A stretch of DNA of 64,000 nucleotides from Cardiocondyla obscurior (GCF_019399895.1 NC_091864.1:4194001-4258000); one strand, 5' to 3'; numbered from the stretch's first letter, positions 13,270 through 27,190 are shown. Notes: generated by a model not told the origin, from the sequence alone. Translations and numbers: made by a program.

Positions 13270-15939
13270 TGACGGCACCGCAGAATAATACGTTGTTAAA
13301 ACTACAAAATTTTTTTTTTTTTTGTCAATATCTCTGCTTTTGGTAAAAGTAGAACGCTGAAAATTGTTACGTGGACATCTGCAGACGTCACCGCACGATG
13401 ATTCGTTGCCAGATTTTCAAAAAATTTTTTTTTGTTTTTTGTCAATATCTCTGCCTCTGGTGGAGGTAGAACGCTGAAAATAGTCACGTGGGCATCTGCT
13501 GACGTCACCGCACGATGATTTGTTGTCAAATTTTCAAAATTTTTTTTTTGTTTTTTGTCAATATCTCTGCTTCTGGTGAAGGTGGAACGCTGAAAATAGT
13601 CACGTTAGCATCTGCTGACGTCACCGCTCGATGCTACGTTGTAAGATTTTCAAATTTTATTGTTTTGTTTTTTGTCAATATTTTCGCTTTTGATGAAAGT
13701 AAACCGCTAAAAATAGTTACGTGAGCATCTACTGACGTCACCGCACGATGCTACGTTGCCAGATATTCATATTATTTTTTTTTGTTTTTTGTCAATATCT
13801 TTGCTTCTGGCAAAAGTAGAACTCTGAAAATTGTCACGTGGGCATTTGCTGACGTCACCGCACAATGATACGTTGCCAGATTTTGAAAAATTTTTTTATT
13901 TTTTTTTTTCAATATCTCTGCTTCTTGTGAAAGTAGAACGCTGAAAATGGTCACGTGAACCTCTGCTGACGTCACCGCACGATGATTCGTTGCCAGATTT
14001 TCAGAAATTTTTTTTTCGTTTTTTGTCAATATCTCTGTCTCTTGTAAAGGTAAAACGCTGAAAATGGTCAAGTGGGCATCTGCTGACGTCACCGCTCGAT
14101 GCTACGTTGTCAGATTTTCAAATTTTATTGTTTTGTTTTTTGTCAATATTTTCGCTTTTGATGAAAGTAAAACGTCGAAAATAGTCACGTGAGCATCTAC
14201 TGACGTCACCGCACGATGCTACGTTGCCAGATTTTCATATTATTTTTTTTTGTTTTTTGTCAATATCTCTGCTTCTGGCAAAAGTAGAACTCTGAAAATT
14301 GTCACGTGGGCGTTTGCTGACGTCACCGCAAGATGATACGTTGCCAAATTTTCAAAATCTTTTTTTTGTTTTTTGTCAATATCTCTGCTTCTGGTGAAAG
14401 TAGAACGCTGAAAATGGTGACGTGGGCATTTGCTGACGTCACCGCACAATGATACGTTGCAAAATTTTGAAAAATTTTTTATTGTTTTTTGTCAATATCT
14501 CTGCCTCTGGTGAGGTAGAACGCTGAAAATGGTCACGAAGGCATTTGCTGACGTTACCGCACAATGCTACGTTGCCAGATTTTCAAAAATTATATTTTCG
14601 TTTTTTGTCAATATTTTTGCTTCTGGTAGAAGTACAATGCTGAATATAGTCACGTGGGCATCTGCTGACGGCACCGCAGAATAATACGTTGTTAAAACTA
14701 CAAAAATTTTTTTTTGTTTTTTGTCAATATCTCTGCTTTTGGTAAAAGTAGAACGCTGAAAATTGTTACGTGGACATCTGCTGACGTCACCGCACGATGA
14801 TTCGTTGCCAGATTTTCAAAAAATTTTTTTTTGTTTTTTGTCAATATCTCTGCCTCTGGTGGAGGTAGAACGCTAAAAATAGTCACGTGGGCATCTGCTG
14901 ACGTCACCGCACGATGATTCGTTGTCAAATTTTGAAAAATTTTTTTATTGTTTTTTGTCAATATCTCTGCCTCTGATGAAGGTAGAACGCTGAAAATGAT
15001 CACGAAGGCATTTGCTGACGTCACCGCACAATGCTACGTTGCCAGATTTTCAAATTTTATTGTTTTGTTTTTTGTCAATATTTTCGCTTTTGATGAAAGT
15101 AAACCGCTAAAAATAGTTACGTGAGCATCTACTGACGTCACCGCACGATGCTATGTTGCCAGATATTCATATTATTTTTTTTTGTTTTTTGTCAATATCT
15201 TTGCTTCTGGCAAAAGTAGAACTCTGAAAATTGTCACGTGGGCATTTGCTGACGTCACCGCACAATGATACGTTGCCAGATTTTGAAAAATTTTTTTATT
15301 TTTTTTTTCAATATCTCTGCTTCTTGTGAAAGTAGAACGCTGAAAATGGTCACGTGAACCTCTGCTGACGTCACCGCACGATGATTCGTTGCCAGATTTT
15401 CAGAAATTTTTTTTTCGTTTTTTGTCAATATCTCTGTCTCTTGTAAAGGTAAAACGCTGAAAATGGTCAAGTGGGCATCTGCTGACGTCACCGCTCGATG
15501 CTACGTTGTCAGATTTTCAAATTTTATTGTTTTGTTTTTTGTCAATATTTTCGCTTTTGATGAAAGTAAAACGTCGAAAATAGTCACGTGAGCATCTACT
15601 GACGTCACCGCACGATGCTACGTTGCCAGATTTTCATATTATTTTTTTTTGTTTTTTGTCAATATCTTTGCTTCTGGCAAAAGTAGAACTCTGAAAATTG
15701 TCACGTGGGCATTTGCTGACGTCACCGCAAGATGATACGTTGCCAAATTTTCAAAATTTTGTTTTTTGTCAATATCTCTGCCTCTGGTGAGGGTAGAACG
15801 CTGAAAATGGTCACGAAGGCATTTGCTGACGTTACCGCACAATGCTACGTTGCCAGATTTTCAAAAATTATATTTTCGTTTTTTGTCAATATTTTTGCTT
15901 CTGGTGGAGAACGCTGAATATAGTCACGTGGGCATCTGC
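13270..15939 (+). repeat. 23-mer super-repeat, copy 2 (12-mer + 11-mer)
   Basis: Consists of 13,270-14,665 (1,396 bp) and 14,666-15,939 (1,274 bp), in the same order of subtypes as the preceding 2.68-kb unit. The distinctive junction in which CAAGATGATACGTTGCC leads straight into the CTCTGGTGAGGG tail recurs here at about 15,730 as it does at about 13,050. Confidence 0.86.
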
Positions 15940-17219
15940 TGACGGCACCGCAGAATAATACGTTGTTAAAACTACAAAAATTTTTTTTTGTTTTTTGTCA
16001 ATATCTCTGCTTTTGGTAAAAGTAGAACGCTGAAAATTGTTACGTGGACATCTGCTGACGTCACCGCACGATGATTCGTTGCCAGATTTTCAAAAATTTT
16101 TTTTTTGTTTTTTGTCAATATCTCTGCCTCTGGTGGAGGTAGAACGCTGAAAATAGTCACGTGGGCATCTGCTGACGTCACCGCACGATGATTTGTTGTC
16201 AAATTTTCAAAATTTTTTTTTTGTTTTTTGTCAATATCTCTGCTTCTGGTGAAGGTGGAACGCTGAAAATAGTCACGTTAGCATCTGCTGACGTCACCGC
16301 ACGATGCTACGTTGTAAGATTTTCAAATTTTATTTTTTTGTTTTTTGTCAATATTTTCGCTTTTGATGAAAGTAAACGCTGAAAATAGTTACGTGAGCAT
16401 CTACTGACGTCACCGCACGATGCTACGTTGCCAGATATTCAATTATTTTTTTTGTTTTTTGTCAATATCTTTGCTTCTGGCAAAAGTAGAACGCTGAAAA
16501 TTGTCACGTGGGCATTTGCTGACGTCACCGCACAATGATACGTTGCCAGATTTTGAAAAATTTTTTTATTTTTTTTTTTCAATATCTCTGCTTCTTGTGA
16601 AAGTAGAACGCTGAAAATGGTCACGTGAACCTCTGCTGACGTCACCGCACGATGATTCGTTGCCAGATTTTCAGAAATTTTTTTTTCGTTTTTTGTCAAT
16701 ATCTCTGTCTCTTGTAAAGGTAAAACGCTGAAAATGGTCAAGTGGGCATCTGCTGACGTCACCGCTCGATGCTACGTTGTCAGATTTTCAAATTTTATTG
16801 TTTTGTTTTTTGTCAATATTTTCGCTTTTGATGAAAGTAAAACGTCGAAAATAGTCACGTGAGCATCTACTGACGTCACCGCAAGATGATACGTTGCCAA
16901 ATTTTTAAAATCTTTTTTTTGTTTTTTGTCAATATCTCTGCTTCTGGTGAAAGTCGAACGCTGAAAATGGTTACGTGGGCATTTGCTGACGTCACCGCAC
17001 AATGATACGTTGCCAAATTTTGAAAAATTTTTTTATTGTTTTTTGTCAATATCTCTGCCTCTGGTGAGGGTAGAACGCTGAAAATGGTCACGAAGGCATT
17101 TGCTGACGTCACCGCACAATGCTACGTTGCCAGATTTTCAAAAATTATATTTTCGTTTTTTGTCAATATTTTTGCTTCTGGTAGAAGTACAACGCTGATA
17201 TAGTCACGTGGGCATCTGC
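15940..17219 (+). repeat. HOR unit 9 (1,280 bp, 11-mer)
   Basis: Starts at a TGACGGCACC monomer and ends at a version of the same monomer in which the CRE is intact (17,220, TGACGTCACCGCAGAATAAT). The landmark has thus been restored, or was never mutated, in that copy. Confidence 0.85.
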
Positions 17220-19293
17220 TGACGTCACCGCAGAATAATACGTTGTTAAACTTCAAAAATTTTTTTGTTTTTTGTCAATATCTCTGCTTTTGGTAAAAGT
17301 AGAACGCTGAAAATTGTTACGTGGACATCTGCTGACGTCACCGCACGATGATTCGTTGCCAGATTTTCAAAAAATTTTTTTTTGTTTTTTGTCAATATCT
17401 CTGCCTCTGGTGGAGGTAGAACGCTGAAAATAGTCACGTGGGCATCTGCTGACGTCACCGCACGATGATTCGTTGTCAAATTTTGAAAAATTTTTTTATT
17501 GTTTTTTGTCAATATCTCTGCCTCTGATGAAGGTAGAACGCTGAAAATGATCACGAAGGCATTTGCTGACGTCACCGCACAATGCTACGTTGCCAGATTT
17601 TCAAATTTTATTGTTTTGTTTTTTGTCAATATTTTCGCTTTTGATGAAAGTAAAACGTCGAAAATAGTCACGTGAGCATCTACTGACGTCACCGCACGAT
17701 GCTACGTTGCCAGATTTTCATATTATTTTTTTGTTTTTTGTCAATATCTCTGCTTCTGGCAAAAGTAGAACGCTGAAAATTGTCACGTGGGCATTTGCTG
17801 ACGTCACCGCAAGATGATACGTTGCCAAATTTTCAAAATCTTTTTTTTGTTTTTTGTCAATATCTCTGCTTCTGGTGAAAGTAGAACGCTGAAAATGGTT
17901 ACGTGGGCATTTGCTGACGTCACCGCACAATGATACGTTGCCAATTTTGAAAATTTTTATTGTTTTTTGTCAATATCTCTGCTTCTGGTGAAAGTCGAAC
18001 GCTGAAAATGGTTACGTGGGCATTTGCTGACGTCACCGCACAATGCTACGTTGCCAGATTTTCAAAAATTATATTTTCGTTTTTTGTCAATATTTTTGCT
18101 TCTGGTGAAGTAGAACGCTGAAAATTGTTACGTGGGCATCTGCTGACGGCACCGCAGAATAATACGTTGTTAAAACTACAAAAATTCTTTTTTGTTTTTT
18201 GTCAATATCTCTGCTTTTGGTAAAAGTAGAACGCTGAAAATTGTTACGTGGACATCTGCTGACGTCACCGCACGATGATTCGTTGCCAGATTTTCAAAAA
18301 ATTTTTTTTTGTTTTTTGTCAATATCTCTGCCTCTGGTGGAGGTAGAACGCTGAAAATAGTCACGTGGGCATCTGCTGACGTCACCGCACGATGATTCGT
18401 TGTCAAATTTTCATATTATTTTTTTTTGTTTTTTGTCAATATCTCTGCTTCTGGCAAAAGTAGAACTCTGAAAATTGTCACGGGGGCGTTTGCTGACGTC
18501 ACCGCAAGATGATACGTTGCCAAATTTTGAAAAATTTTTTTATTGTTTTTTGTCAATATCTCTGCCTCTGGTGAGGGTAGAACGCTGAAAATGGTCACGA
18601 AGGCATTTGCTGACGTCACCGCACGATGATTCGTTGCCAGATTTTAAAAAATTTTTTTTTTGTTTTTTGTCAATATCTCTGTCTCTTGTAAAACGCTGAA
18701 AATGGTCACGTGGGCATCTGCTGACGTCACCGCTCGATGCTACGTTGTCAGATTTTCAAATTTTATTGTTTTGTTTTTTGTCAATATTTTCGCTTTTGAT
18801 GAAAGTAAAACGTCGAAAATAGTCACGTGGGCATCTGCTGACGTCACCGCACGATGCTACGTTGCCAGATTTTCATTATTTTTTTGTTTTTTGTCAATAT
18901 CTCTGCTTCTGGCAAAAGTAGAACGCTGAAAATTGTCACGTGGGCTTGCTGACGTCACCGCACGATGATACGTTGCCAAATTTTCAAAATTTTTTTTGTT
19001 TTTTGTCAATATCTCTGCTTTTGGTGAAAGTAGAACGCTGAAAATGGTCACGTGGGCATTTGCTGACGTCACCGCACAATGATACGATGCCAGATTTTGA
19101 AAAATTTTTTTATTGTTTTTTGTCAATATCTCTGCCTCTGGTGAGAGTAGAACGCTGAAAATGGTCACGTGGGCATTTGCTGACGTCACCGCACAATGCT
19201 ACGTTGCCAGATTTTCAAAATTATTTTTTGTTTTTTGTCAATATTTTGCTTCTGGTGGAAGTAAACGCTGAATATAGTCACGTGGGCATCTGC
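17220..19293 (+). repeat. Decaying edge of the HOR region (924 bp and 1,150 bp units)
   Basis: Two shorter units (17,220-18,143 and 18,144-19,293) keep the TGACGGCACC landmark but lose several monomers. Between about 18,650 and 19,290 the private variants shift toward the majority bases, with small deletions such as GTGGGCTTGCTGACG near 18,945. This marks the transition to the next domain. Confidence 0.75.
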
Positions 19294-19349
19294 TGACGGC
19301 ACCGCAGAATAATACGTTGTTAAAACTACAGAAATTTTTTTTTGTTTTT

Positions 19350-20660
19350 TGTCAATATCTCTGCTTTTGGTAAAAGTAGAACGCTAAAAATTGTTACGTG
19401 GACATCTGCTGACGTCACCGCACGATGCTACTTTGCCAGATTTTCAAAATTTCTTTTTTGTTTTTTGTCAATATCTCTGCTTTTGGTAGACGTAAAACGC
19501 TGAAAATTGTTACGTGGGCATCTGCTGAATCCACCGCACAATGCTATGTTGCCAAAATTTCAAAAATTTTTTTTTTGTTTTTTGTCAATATTTTTGTTTC
19601 TGGTGAAAGTAAAACGATGAAAATGGTCAAGTGGTCGTGTGCTGACGTCACCGCACGATGATTTGTTGCCAAATTTTCAAAAATTTTTGTTTCGTTTTTT
19701 GTCAATATTTTTGTTTTTGGTGAAGGTAGAACGCTGAAAATGGTCAAATGGGCATCTGCTGACGTCACCGCACGATGATTCGTTGCCAGATTTTCAAAAA
19801 ATTATTTTTTGTTTTTTTTCAATATCTCTGTCTCTGGTGAAGGTAAAACGCTGAAAATAGTCAAGTGGTCATCTGCTGACGTCACCGCACGATGATTCGT
19901 TACCAGATTTTCAAAAATTTTTTTTTCGTTTTTTGTCAATATCTCTGCCTCTGGTGGAGGTAGAACGCTGAAAATTGTTACGTGGGCATCTGCTGACGTC
20001 ACCGCACGATGATTTGTTGCCAGATTTTCAAAAATTTTTTTTTCGTTTTTTGTCAATATTTCTGCTTCTGGTGAAGGTGGAACGCTGAAAATAGTCACGT
20101 GAGCATCTGCTGACGTCATCGCACGATGATTCGTTGCCAGATTTTCAAAAAATTTTTTTTTGTTTTTTGTCAATATCTCTGTTTCTGGTGGAGGTAGAAC
20201 GCTGAAAATAGTCACGTGGGCATTTGCTGACGTCACCGCACGATGATTCGTTGTCAAATTTTCAAAAATTTTTTTTTCGTTTTTTGTCAATATCTCTGTT
20301 TCTGGTGAAAATGGAACGCTGAAAATAGTCACGTGGGCAATGCTGACGTCACCGCACGATGATTCGTTGCCAGATTTTCAAAAAATTTTTTTTTGTTTTT
20401 TGTCAATATCTTTGCCTCTGGTGAAGGTAGAACGCTGAAAATTGTTACGTGGGCATCTGCTGACGTCACCGCACGATGATTCGTTGCCAAATTTTCAAAA
20501 ATTTTTTTTTTGTTTTTTGTCAATATCTTTGCTTCTGGCGAAGGTAGAACTCTGAAAATTGTCACGTGGGCATTTGCTGACGTCACCGCACAATGATACG
20601 TTGCCAGATTAAAAAAATTTTTATTTTGTTTTTTGTCAATATTTCTGTTTCTGGTGGAGG
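19350..20660 (+). repeat. 1.3-kb block duplication, copy 1 (partner at 21,097-22,400)
   Basis: Carries the same ordered variants as 21,097-22,400 at a shift of about 1,740-1,748 bp (15 monomers). Marks include CACGATGCTACTTTGCC, GGTAGACGTA, CTGCTGAATCCACCGC, GTGGTCGTGTGCTG, GTCAAGTGGTCATCTGC, GAAAATGGAACGC and a CAGATTAAAAAAATTTTTAT monomer. Confidence 0.85.
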
Positions 20661-21096
20661 CAGAACGCTGAAAATTGTTATGTGGGCATCTGCTGTCGTC
20701 ACCGCACAATGATTTGTTGCCAGATTTTCAAAAATTTTTTTTTTGTTTTTTGTCAATATCTCTGTTTCTGGTGGAGGCAGAACGCTGAAAATTGTTATGT
20801 GGGCATCTGCTGACGTCACCGCACAATGATTTGTTGCCAGATTTTCAAAAATTTTTTTTTTGTTTTTTGTCAATATCTTTGCTTCTGGTGAAGGTAGAAC
20901 GCTGAAAATGGTCACGAAGGCATTTGCTGACGTTACCGCACAATGCTACGTTGCCAGATTTTCAAAAATTATATTTTTGTTTTTTGTCAATATTTTTGTT
21001 TCTGGTGGAAGTACAATGCTGAATATAGTCACGTGGGCATCTGCTGACGTCACCGCACGAATATACGTTGTTAAATTTTCAAAAATTTTTTTGTTT

Positions 21097-22400
21097 TTTG
21101 TCAATATCTCTGCTTTTGGTAAAAGTAGAACGCTGAAAATTGTTACGTGGACATCTGCTGACGTCACCGCACGATGCTACTTTGCCAGATTTTCAAAATT
21201 TCTTTTTTGTTTTTTGTCAATATCTCTGCTTTTGGTAGACGTAGAACGCTGAAAATTGTTACGTGGGCATCTGCTGAATCCACCGCACATTGCTATGTTG
21301 CCAAAATTTCAAAAATTTTTTTTTTGTTTTTTGTCAATATCTTTGTTTCTGGTGAAAGTAAAACGATGAAAATGGTCAAGTGGTCGTGTGCTGACGTCAT
21401 TGCACGATGATTTGTTGCCAAATTTTCAAAATTTTTTTTCGTTTTTTGTCAATATTTTTGTTTTGGTGAAGGTAGAACGCTGAAAATGGTGGGCATCTGC
21501 TGACGTCACCGCACGATGATTCGTTGCCAGATTTTCAAAAAATTATTTTTTGTTTTTTTTTAATATCTCTGTCTCTGGTGAAGGTAAAACGCTGAAAATA
21601 GTCAAGTGGTCATCTGCTGACGTCACCGCACGATGATTCGTTACCAGATTTTCAAAAATTTTTTTTTCGTTTTTTGTCAATATCTCTGCCTCTGGTGGAG
21701 GTAGAACGCTGAAAATTGTTACGTGGGCATCTGCTGACGTCACCGCACGATGATTTGTTGCCAGATTTTCAAAAATTTTTTTTTCGTTTTTTGTCAATAT
21801 CTCTGCTTCTGGTGAAGGTGGAACGCTGAAAATAGTCACGTGAGCATCTGCTGACGTCACCGCACGATGCTTTGTTGCCAGATTTTCAAAAAATTTTTTT
21901 TTGTTTTTTGTCAATATCTCTGTTTCTGGTGGAGGTAGAACGCTGAAAATAGTCACGTGGGCATTTGCTGACGTCACCGCACGATGATTCGTTGTCAAAT
22001 TTTCAAAAATTTTTTTTTCGTTTTTTGTCAATATCTCTGTTTCTGGTGAAAATGGAACGCTGAAAATAGTCACGTGAGCAAATGCTGACGTCACCGCACG
22101 ATGATTTGTTGCCAGATTTTCAAAAAATTTTTTTTTGTTTTTTGTCAATATCTTTGCCTCTGGTGAAGGTAGAACGCTGAAAATTGTTACGTGGGCATCT
22201 GCTGACGTCACCGCACGATGATTCGTTGCCAAATTTTCAAAAATTTTTTTTTTGTTTTTTGTCAATATCTTTGCTTCTGGCGAAGGTAGAACTCTGAAAA
22301 TTGTCACGTGGGCGTTTGCTGACGTCACCGCACAATGATACGTTGCCAGATTAAAAAAATTTTTATTTTGTTTTTTGTCAATATTTCTGTTTCTGGTGAA
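21097..22400 (+). repeat. 1.3-kb block duplication, copy 2 (partner at 19,350-20,660)
   Basis: Eleven monomers in the same order as the partner block with few differences, such as CACATTGC for CACAATGC near 21,289 and a short deletion in the tail near 21,490 (ATGGTGGGCATC). A partial third appearance starts near 22,680 and soon diverges. Confidence 0.85.
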
Positions 22401-25400
22401 AGTACAATGCTGAATATAGTCACGTGGGCATCTGCTGACGGCACCGCAGAATAATACGTTGTTAAAACTACAAAAATTTTTTTTTGTTTTTTGTCAATAT
22501 CTCTGCTTTTGGTAAAAGTAGAACGCTGAAAATTGTTACGTGGACATCTGCTGACGTCATCGCACGATGCTACTTTGCCAGATTTTCAAAATTTTTTTTC
22601 TTGTTTTTTGTCAATATCTCTGTTTCTGATGAAGGTGGAACGTTGAAAATGGTTACGTGGGCATCTGCTGACGTCACCGCACAATGCTACTTTGCCAAAT
22701 TTTCAAAATTTCTTTTTTGTTTTTTGTCAATATCTTTGCTTTTGGTAGACGTAGAACGCTGAAAATTGTTACGTGGGCATCTGCTGAATCCACCGCACAA
22801 TGCTATGTTGCCAAAATTTCAAAAATTTTTTTTTTGTTTTTTGTCAATATCTTTGTTTCTGGTGAAAGTAAAACGATGAAAATGGTCAAGTGGGCGTGTG
22901 CTGACGTCACCGCACGATGATTTGTTGCCAGATTTTCAAAAATTTTTTTTTGTTTTTTGTCAATATCTTTGTCTTTGGTGAAGGTAGAACGCTGAAAATG
23001 GTCAAATGAGCATCTGCTGACGTCACCGCACGATGATTCGTTGCCAAATTTTCAAAAATTTTTATTTTGTTTTTTGTCAATATCTCTGCATTTGGTGGGG
23101 GCAGAACGCTGAAAATTGTTATGTGGGCATCTGCTGACGTCACTGCACAAACATTTGTTGCCAGATTTTCAAAAATTTTTTTTTTTGTTTTTTGTCAATA
23201 TTTTTGCTTCTGGTGAAGGTAAAACGCTGAAAATGGTCAAGTGGGCATCTGCTGTCGTCACCGCACAATGCTACTTTGCCAAATTTTCAAAATTTCTTTT
23301 TTGTTTTTTGTCAATATCTCTGCTTCTGGCCAAAGTAGAACTCTGAAAATTTTCACGTGGGCGTTTGCTGACGTCACCGCATAATGATACGTTGCCAGAT
23401 TTTCAAAATCTTTTCTTTGTTTTTTGTCAATATCTCTGCTTCTGGTGAAAGTAGAACGCTGAAAATAGTTACGTGGGCATTTGCTGACGTCACCGCACAA
23501 TGATACGTTGCCAAATTTTGGAAATTTTTTTTATTGTTTTTTGTCAATATCTCTGCCTCTGGTGAAGGTGGAACGCTGAAAATAGTCACGTGAGCATCTG
23601 CTGACGTCACCGCACGATGATTCGTTGCCAGATTTTCAAAAAATTTTTTTTTGTCTTTTGTCAATATTTCTGCCTTTGGTGGAAATAGAACGCTGAAAAT
23701 TGTTACGTGGGCATCTGCTGACGTCACCGCACGATGATTCGTTGCCAAATTTTCAAAAATTTTTTTTTTGTTTTTTGTCAATATCTTTGCTTCTGGCGAA
23801 GGTAGAACTCTGAAAATTGTCACGTGGGCGATTGCTGACGTCACCGCACAATGATACGTTGCCAGATTAAAAAAAATTTTTATTTTGTTTTTTGTCAATA
23901 TCTCTGTTTCTGGTGGAGGCAGAACGCTGAAAATTGTTATGTGGGCATCTGCTGACGTCACCGCACAATGATTTGTTGCCAGATTTTCAAAAATTTTTTT
24001 TTTGTTGTTTGTCAATATCTTTGCTTCTGGTGAAAGTAAAACGCTGAAAATGGTCAAGTGGGCATCTGCTGACGTCACCGCACGATGATTCGTTGTCAGA
24101 TTTTAAAATATTTTATTTTGTTTTTTGTCAGTATCTCTGCTTCTGGCCAAAGTAGAACTCTGAAAATTTTCACGTGGGCGTGTGCTGACGTCACCGCACG
24201 ATGATTTGTTGCCAGATTTTCAAAAATTTTTTTTTTGTTTTTTGTCAATATCTTTGTCTCTGGTGAAAGTAGAACGCTGAAAATGGTCAAATTGGCATCT
24301 GCTGACGTCAACGCACGATGATTCGTTGCCAGATTTTCAAAAAATTTTTTTTTGTTTTTTTTCAATATCTCTGTCTCTGGTGAAGGTAAAACGCTGAAAA
24401 TGGTCAAGTGGGCATCTGCTGACGTCACCGCACAATGCTACTTTGCAAAATTTTCAAAATTTCGTTTTCGTTTTTTGTCAATATCTCTGCTTTTGGTAGA
24501 CGTAGAACGCTGAAAATTGTTACGTGGGCATCTGCTGAATCCACCGCACAATGCTATGTTGCCAAAATTTCAAAAATTTTTTTTTTGTTTTTTGTCAATA
24601 TCTTTGTTTCTGGTGAAAGTAAAACGCTGAAAATTGTCACGTGGGCATCTGCTGACGTCACCGCACGATGATTTGTTGCCAGATTTTCAAAAATTTTTTT
24701 TCGTTTTTGTCAATATCTTTGTCTTTGGTGAAGGTAGAACGCTGAAAATGGTCAAATGAGCATCTGCTGACGTCACCGCACGATGATTCGTTGCCAAATT
24801 TTCAAAAATTTTTTTTTTGTTTTTTGTCAATATCTTTGCTTCTGGCGAAAGTAGAACTCTGAAAATTGTCACGTGGGCGTTTGCTGACGTCACCGCACAA
24901 TGATACGTTGCCAGATTTAATAAAATTTTTATTTTGTTTTTTGTCAATATTTCTGCTTTTGGTAAAAGTAGAACGCTGAAAATTGTTACGTGGACATCTG
25001 CTGACGTCACCGCACGATGCTACTTTGCCAAATTTTCAAAATTTCGATTTTGTTTTTTGTCAATATCTCCGCTTTTGGTAGACGTAGAACGCTGAAAATT
25101 GTTACGTGGGCATCTGCTGAATCCACCGCACAATGCTATGTTGCCAAAATTTCAAAAATTTTTTTTTTGTTTTTTGTCAATATTTTTGTTTCTGGTGAAA
25201 GTAAAACGATGAAAATGGTCAAGTGGTCGTGTGCTGACGTCACCGCACGATGATTTGTTGCCAAATTTTCAAAAATTTTTTTTTCGTTTTTTGTCAATAT
25301 CTCTGCTTCTGGTGAAGGTGGAACGCTGAAAATAATCACGTGAGCATCTGCTGACGTCACCGCACGATGATTCGTCGCCAGATTTTCAAAAAATTTTTTT

Positions 25401-25839
25401 TTGTTTTTTGTCAATATCTCTGCCTCTGGTGGAGGTAGAACGCTGAAAATAGTCACGTGGGCATCTGCTGACGTCATTGCACGATGATTCGTTGTCAAAT
25501 TTTCAAAAATTTTTTTTTCGTTTTTTGTCAATATCTCTGCTTTAGGTGAAGGTGAAACGCTGAAAATAGTCACGTGAGCATTTGCTGACGTCACCGCACG
25601 ATGATTCGTTGCCAGATTTTCAAAAAATTTTTATTTGTTTTTTGTCAATATCTCTGCCTTTTGTGGAAGTAGAACGCTGAAAATTGTTACGTGGGCATCT
25701 GCTGACGTCACCGCACGATGATTCGTTGCCAAATTTTCAAAAATTTTTTTTTTGTTTTTTGTCAATATCTTTGCTTCTGGTGAAGGTAGAACTATGAAAA
25801 TTGTCACGTGGGCGTTTGCTGACGTCACCGCACAATGAT

Positions 25840-26255
25840 TTTTTGCCAGATTTAAAAAAATTTTTTTTTGTTTTTTGTTAATATCTTTGCTTCTGGTGAA
25901 GGTAAAACGCTGAAAATGGTCAAGTGGGCATCTGCTGACGTCACCGCACGATGATTCGTTGTCAGATTTTAAAATATTATATTTTGTTTTTTGTCAATAT
26001 CTCTGCTTCTGGCCAAAGTAGAACTCTGAAAATTTTCACGTGGGCGTTTGCTGACGTCACCGCACAATGCTATGTTGCCAAAATTTCAAAATCTTTTTTT
26101 TTGTTTCTTGTTAATATTTTTGTTTCTGGTGAAAGTAAAACGATGAAAATGGTTAAGTGGGCGTGTGCTGACGTCACCGCACGATGATTTGTTGCCAGAT
26201 TTTCAAAAATTTTTTTTTGTTTTTTGTCAATATTTTTGTCTCTGGTGAAGGTAGA
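25840..26255 (+). repeat. Block duplication, copy 1 (partner at 26,770-27,190)
   Basis: Repeats at a shift of 930 bp (eight monomers). Shared marks are TTGTTAATATC, CAGATTTTAAAATATT, GCCAAAGTAGAACTCTG, TTTTCACGTGGGCG, TTTGTTTCTTG and AAAACGATGAAAATGG. Confidence 0.8.
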
Positions 26256-26769
26256 ACGCTGAAAATGGTCAAATTGGCATTTGCTGACGTCACCGCACGA
26301 TGATTCGTTACCAGATTTTCAAAAATTTTTTTTTCGTTTTTTGTCAATATCTCTGCCTCTGGTGGAGGTAGAACGCTGAAAATTGTTACGTGGGCATCTG
26401 CTGACGTCACCGCACGATGATTCGTTGCCAGATTTTTAAAAAATTTTTTTTTGTTTTTTGTCAATATCTCTGTTTCTGGTGAAGGTAAAACGCTGAAAAT
26501 GGTCAAGTGGGCATCTGCTGACGTCACCGCACGATGATTCGTTGCCAAATTTTCAAAAATTTTTTTTTTGTTTTTTGTCAATATTTTTGCTTCTGGCGAA
26601 GGTAGAACTCTGAAAATTGTCACGTGGGCGTTTGCTGACGTCACCGCACAATGATACGTTGCCAGATTAAAAATTTTTTTTTGTTTTTTGTCAATATCTC
26701 TGTTTCTGGTGGAGGCAGAACGCTGAAAATTGTTATGTGGGCATCTGCTGACGTCACCGCACAATGATT

Positions 26770-27190
26770 TGTTGCCAGATTTTCAAAAATTTTTTTTTTG
26801 TTTTTTGTTAATATCTTTGCTTTTGGTGAAGGTAAAACGCTGAAAATGGTCAAGTGGGCATCTTCTGACGTCACCGCACGATGATTCGTTGTCAGATTTT
26901 AAAATATTTTATTTTTTTTTTTGTCAATATCTCTGCTTCTGGCCAAAGTAGAACTCTGAAAATTTTCACGTGGGCGTTTGCTGACGTCACCGCACAATGC
27001 TATGTTGCCAAAATTAAAAAAATTTTTTTTTTGTTTCTTGTCAATATCTTTGTTTCTGGTGAAAGTAAAACGATGAAAATGGTCAAGTGGGCGTGTGCTG
27101 ACGTCACCGCACGATGATTTGTTGCCAGATTTTCAAAAATTTTTTTTTAGTTTTTTGTCAATATCTTTGTCTCTGGTGAAGGTAGAACGC
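26770..27190 (+). repeat. Block duplication, copy 2 (partner at 25,840-26,255)
   Basis: Carries the same private variants as its partner eight monomers upstream. One monomer here has CATCTTCTGACGTCACC, a private change just before an intact CRE. Confidence 0.8.

Larger units (their letters stand above)
3700..19293 (+). repeat. Higher-order repeat region, 11-mer and 12-mer units
   Basis: An unusual monomer (TGACGGCACCGCAGAATAAT, with CRE broken by T to G) recurs with its CRE position at 4,659, 6,042, 7,439, 8,840, 10,588, 11,989, 13,270, 14,666, 15,940, 17,220 (here with intact TGACGTCACC), 18,144 and 19,294. Intervals are mostly about 1,400 bp (12 monomers) or 1,275-1,280 bp (11 monomers), with one of 1,748 bp (15 monomers). 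A second mark, the tail CTCTTGTAAAGGTAAAACGC followed by CACCGCTCGATGC, recurs at about 4,150, 5,417, 6,809, 8,213, 10,077, 11,358, 12,757, 14,039, 15,438 and 16,709 with matching intervals. This is classic satellite higher-order structure. Confidence 0.92.

Noticed and set aside
21543..22328. Longest open frame (261 codons, minus strand), and over 150 similar frames, as possible repeat-protein genes
   Set aside because: All follow the 117-bp monomer period on both strands, start at whatever ATG the repeat offers, stop at indels in the A/T tract, and have no unique flanks, introns or promoter. They are by-products of a monomer length divisible by three.
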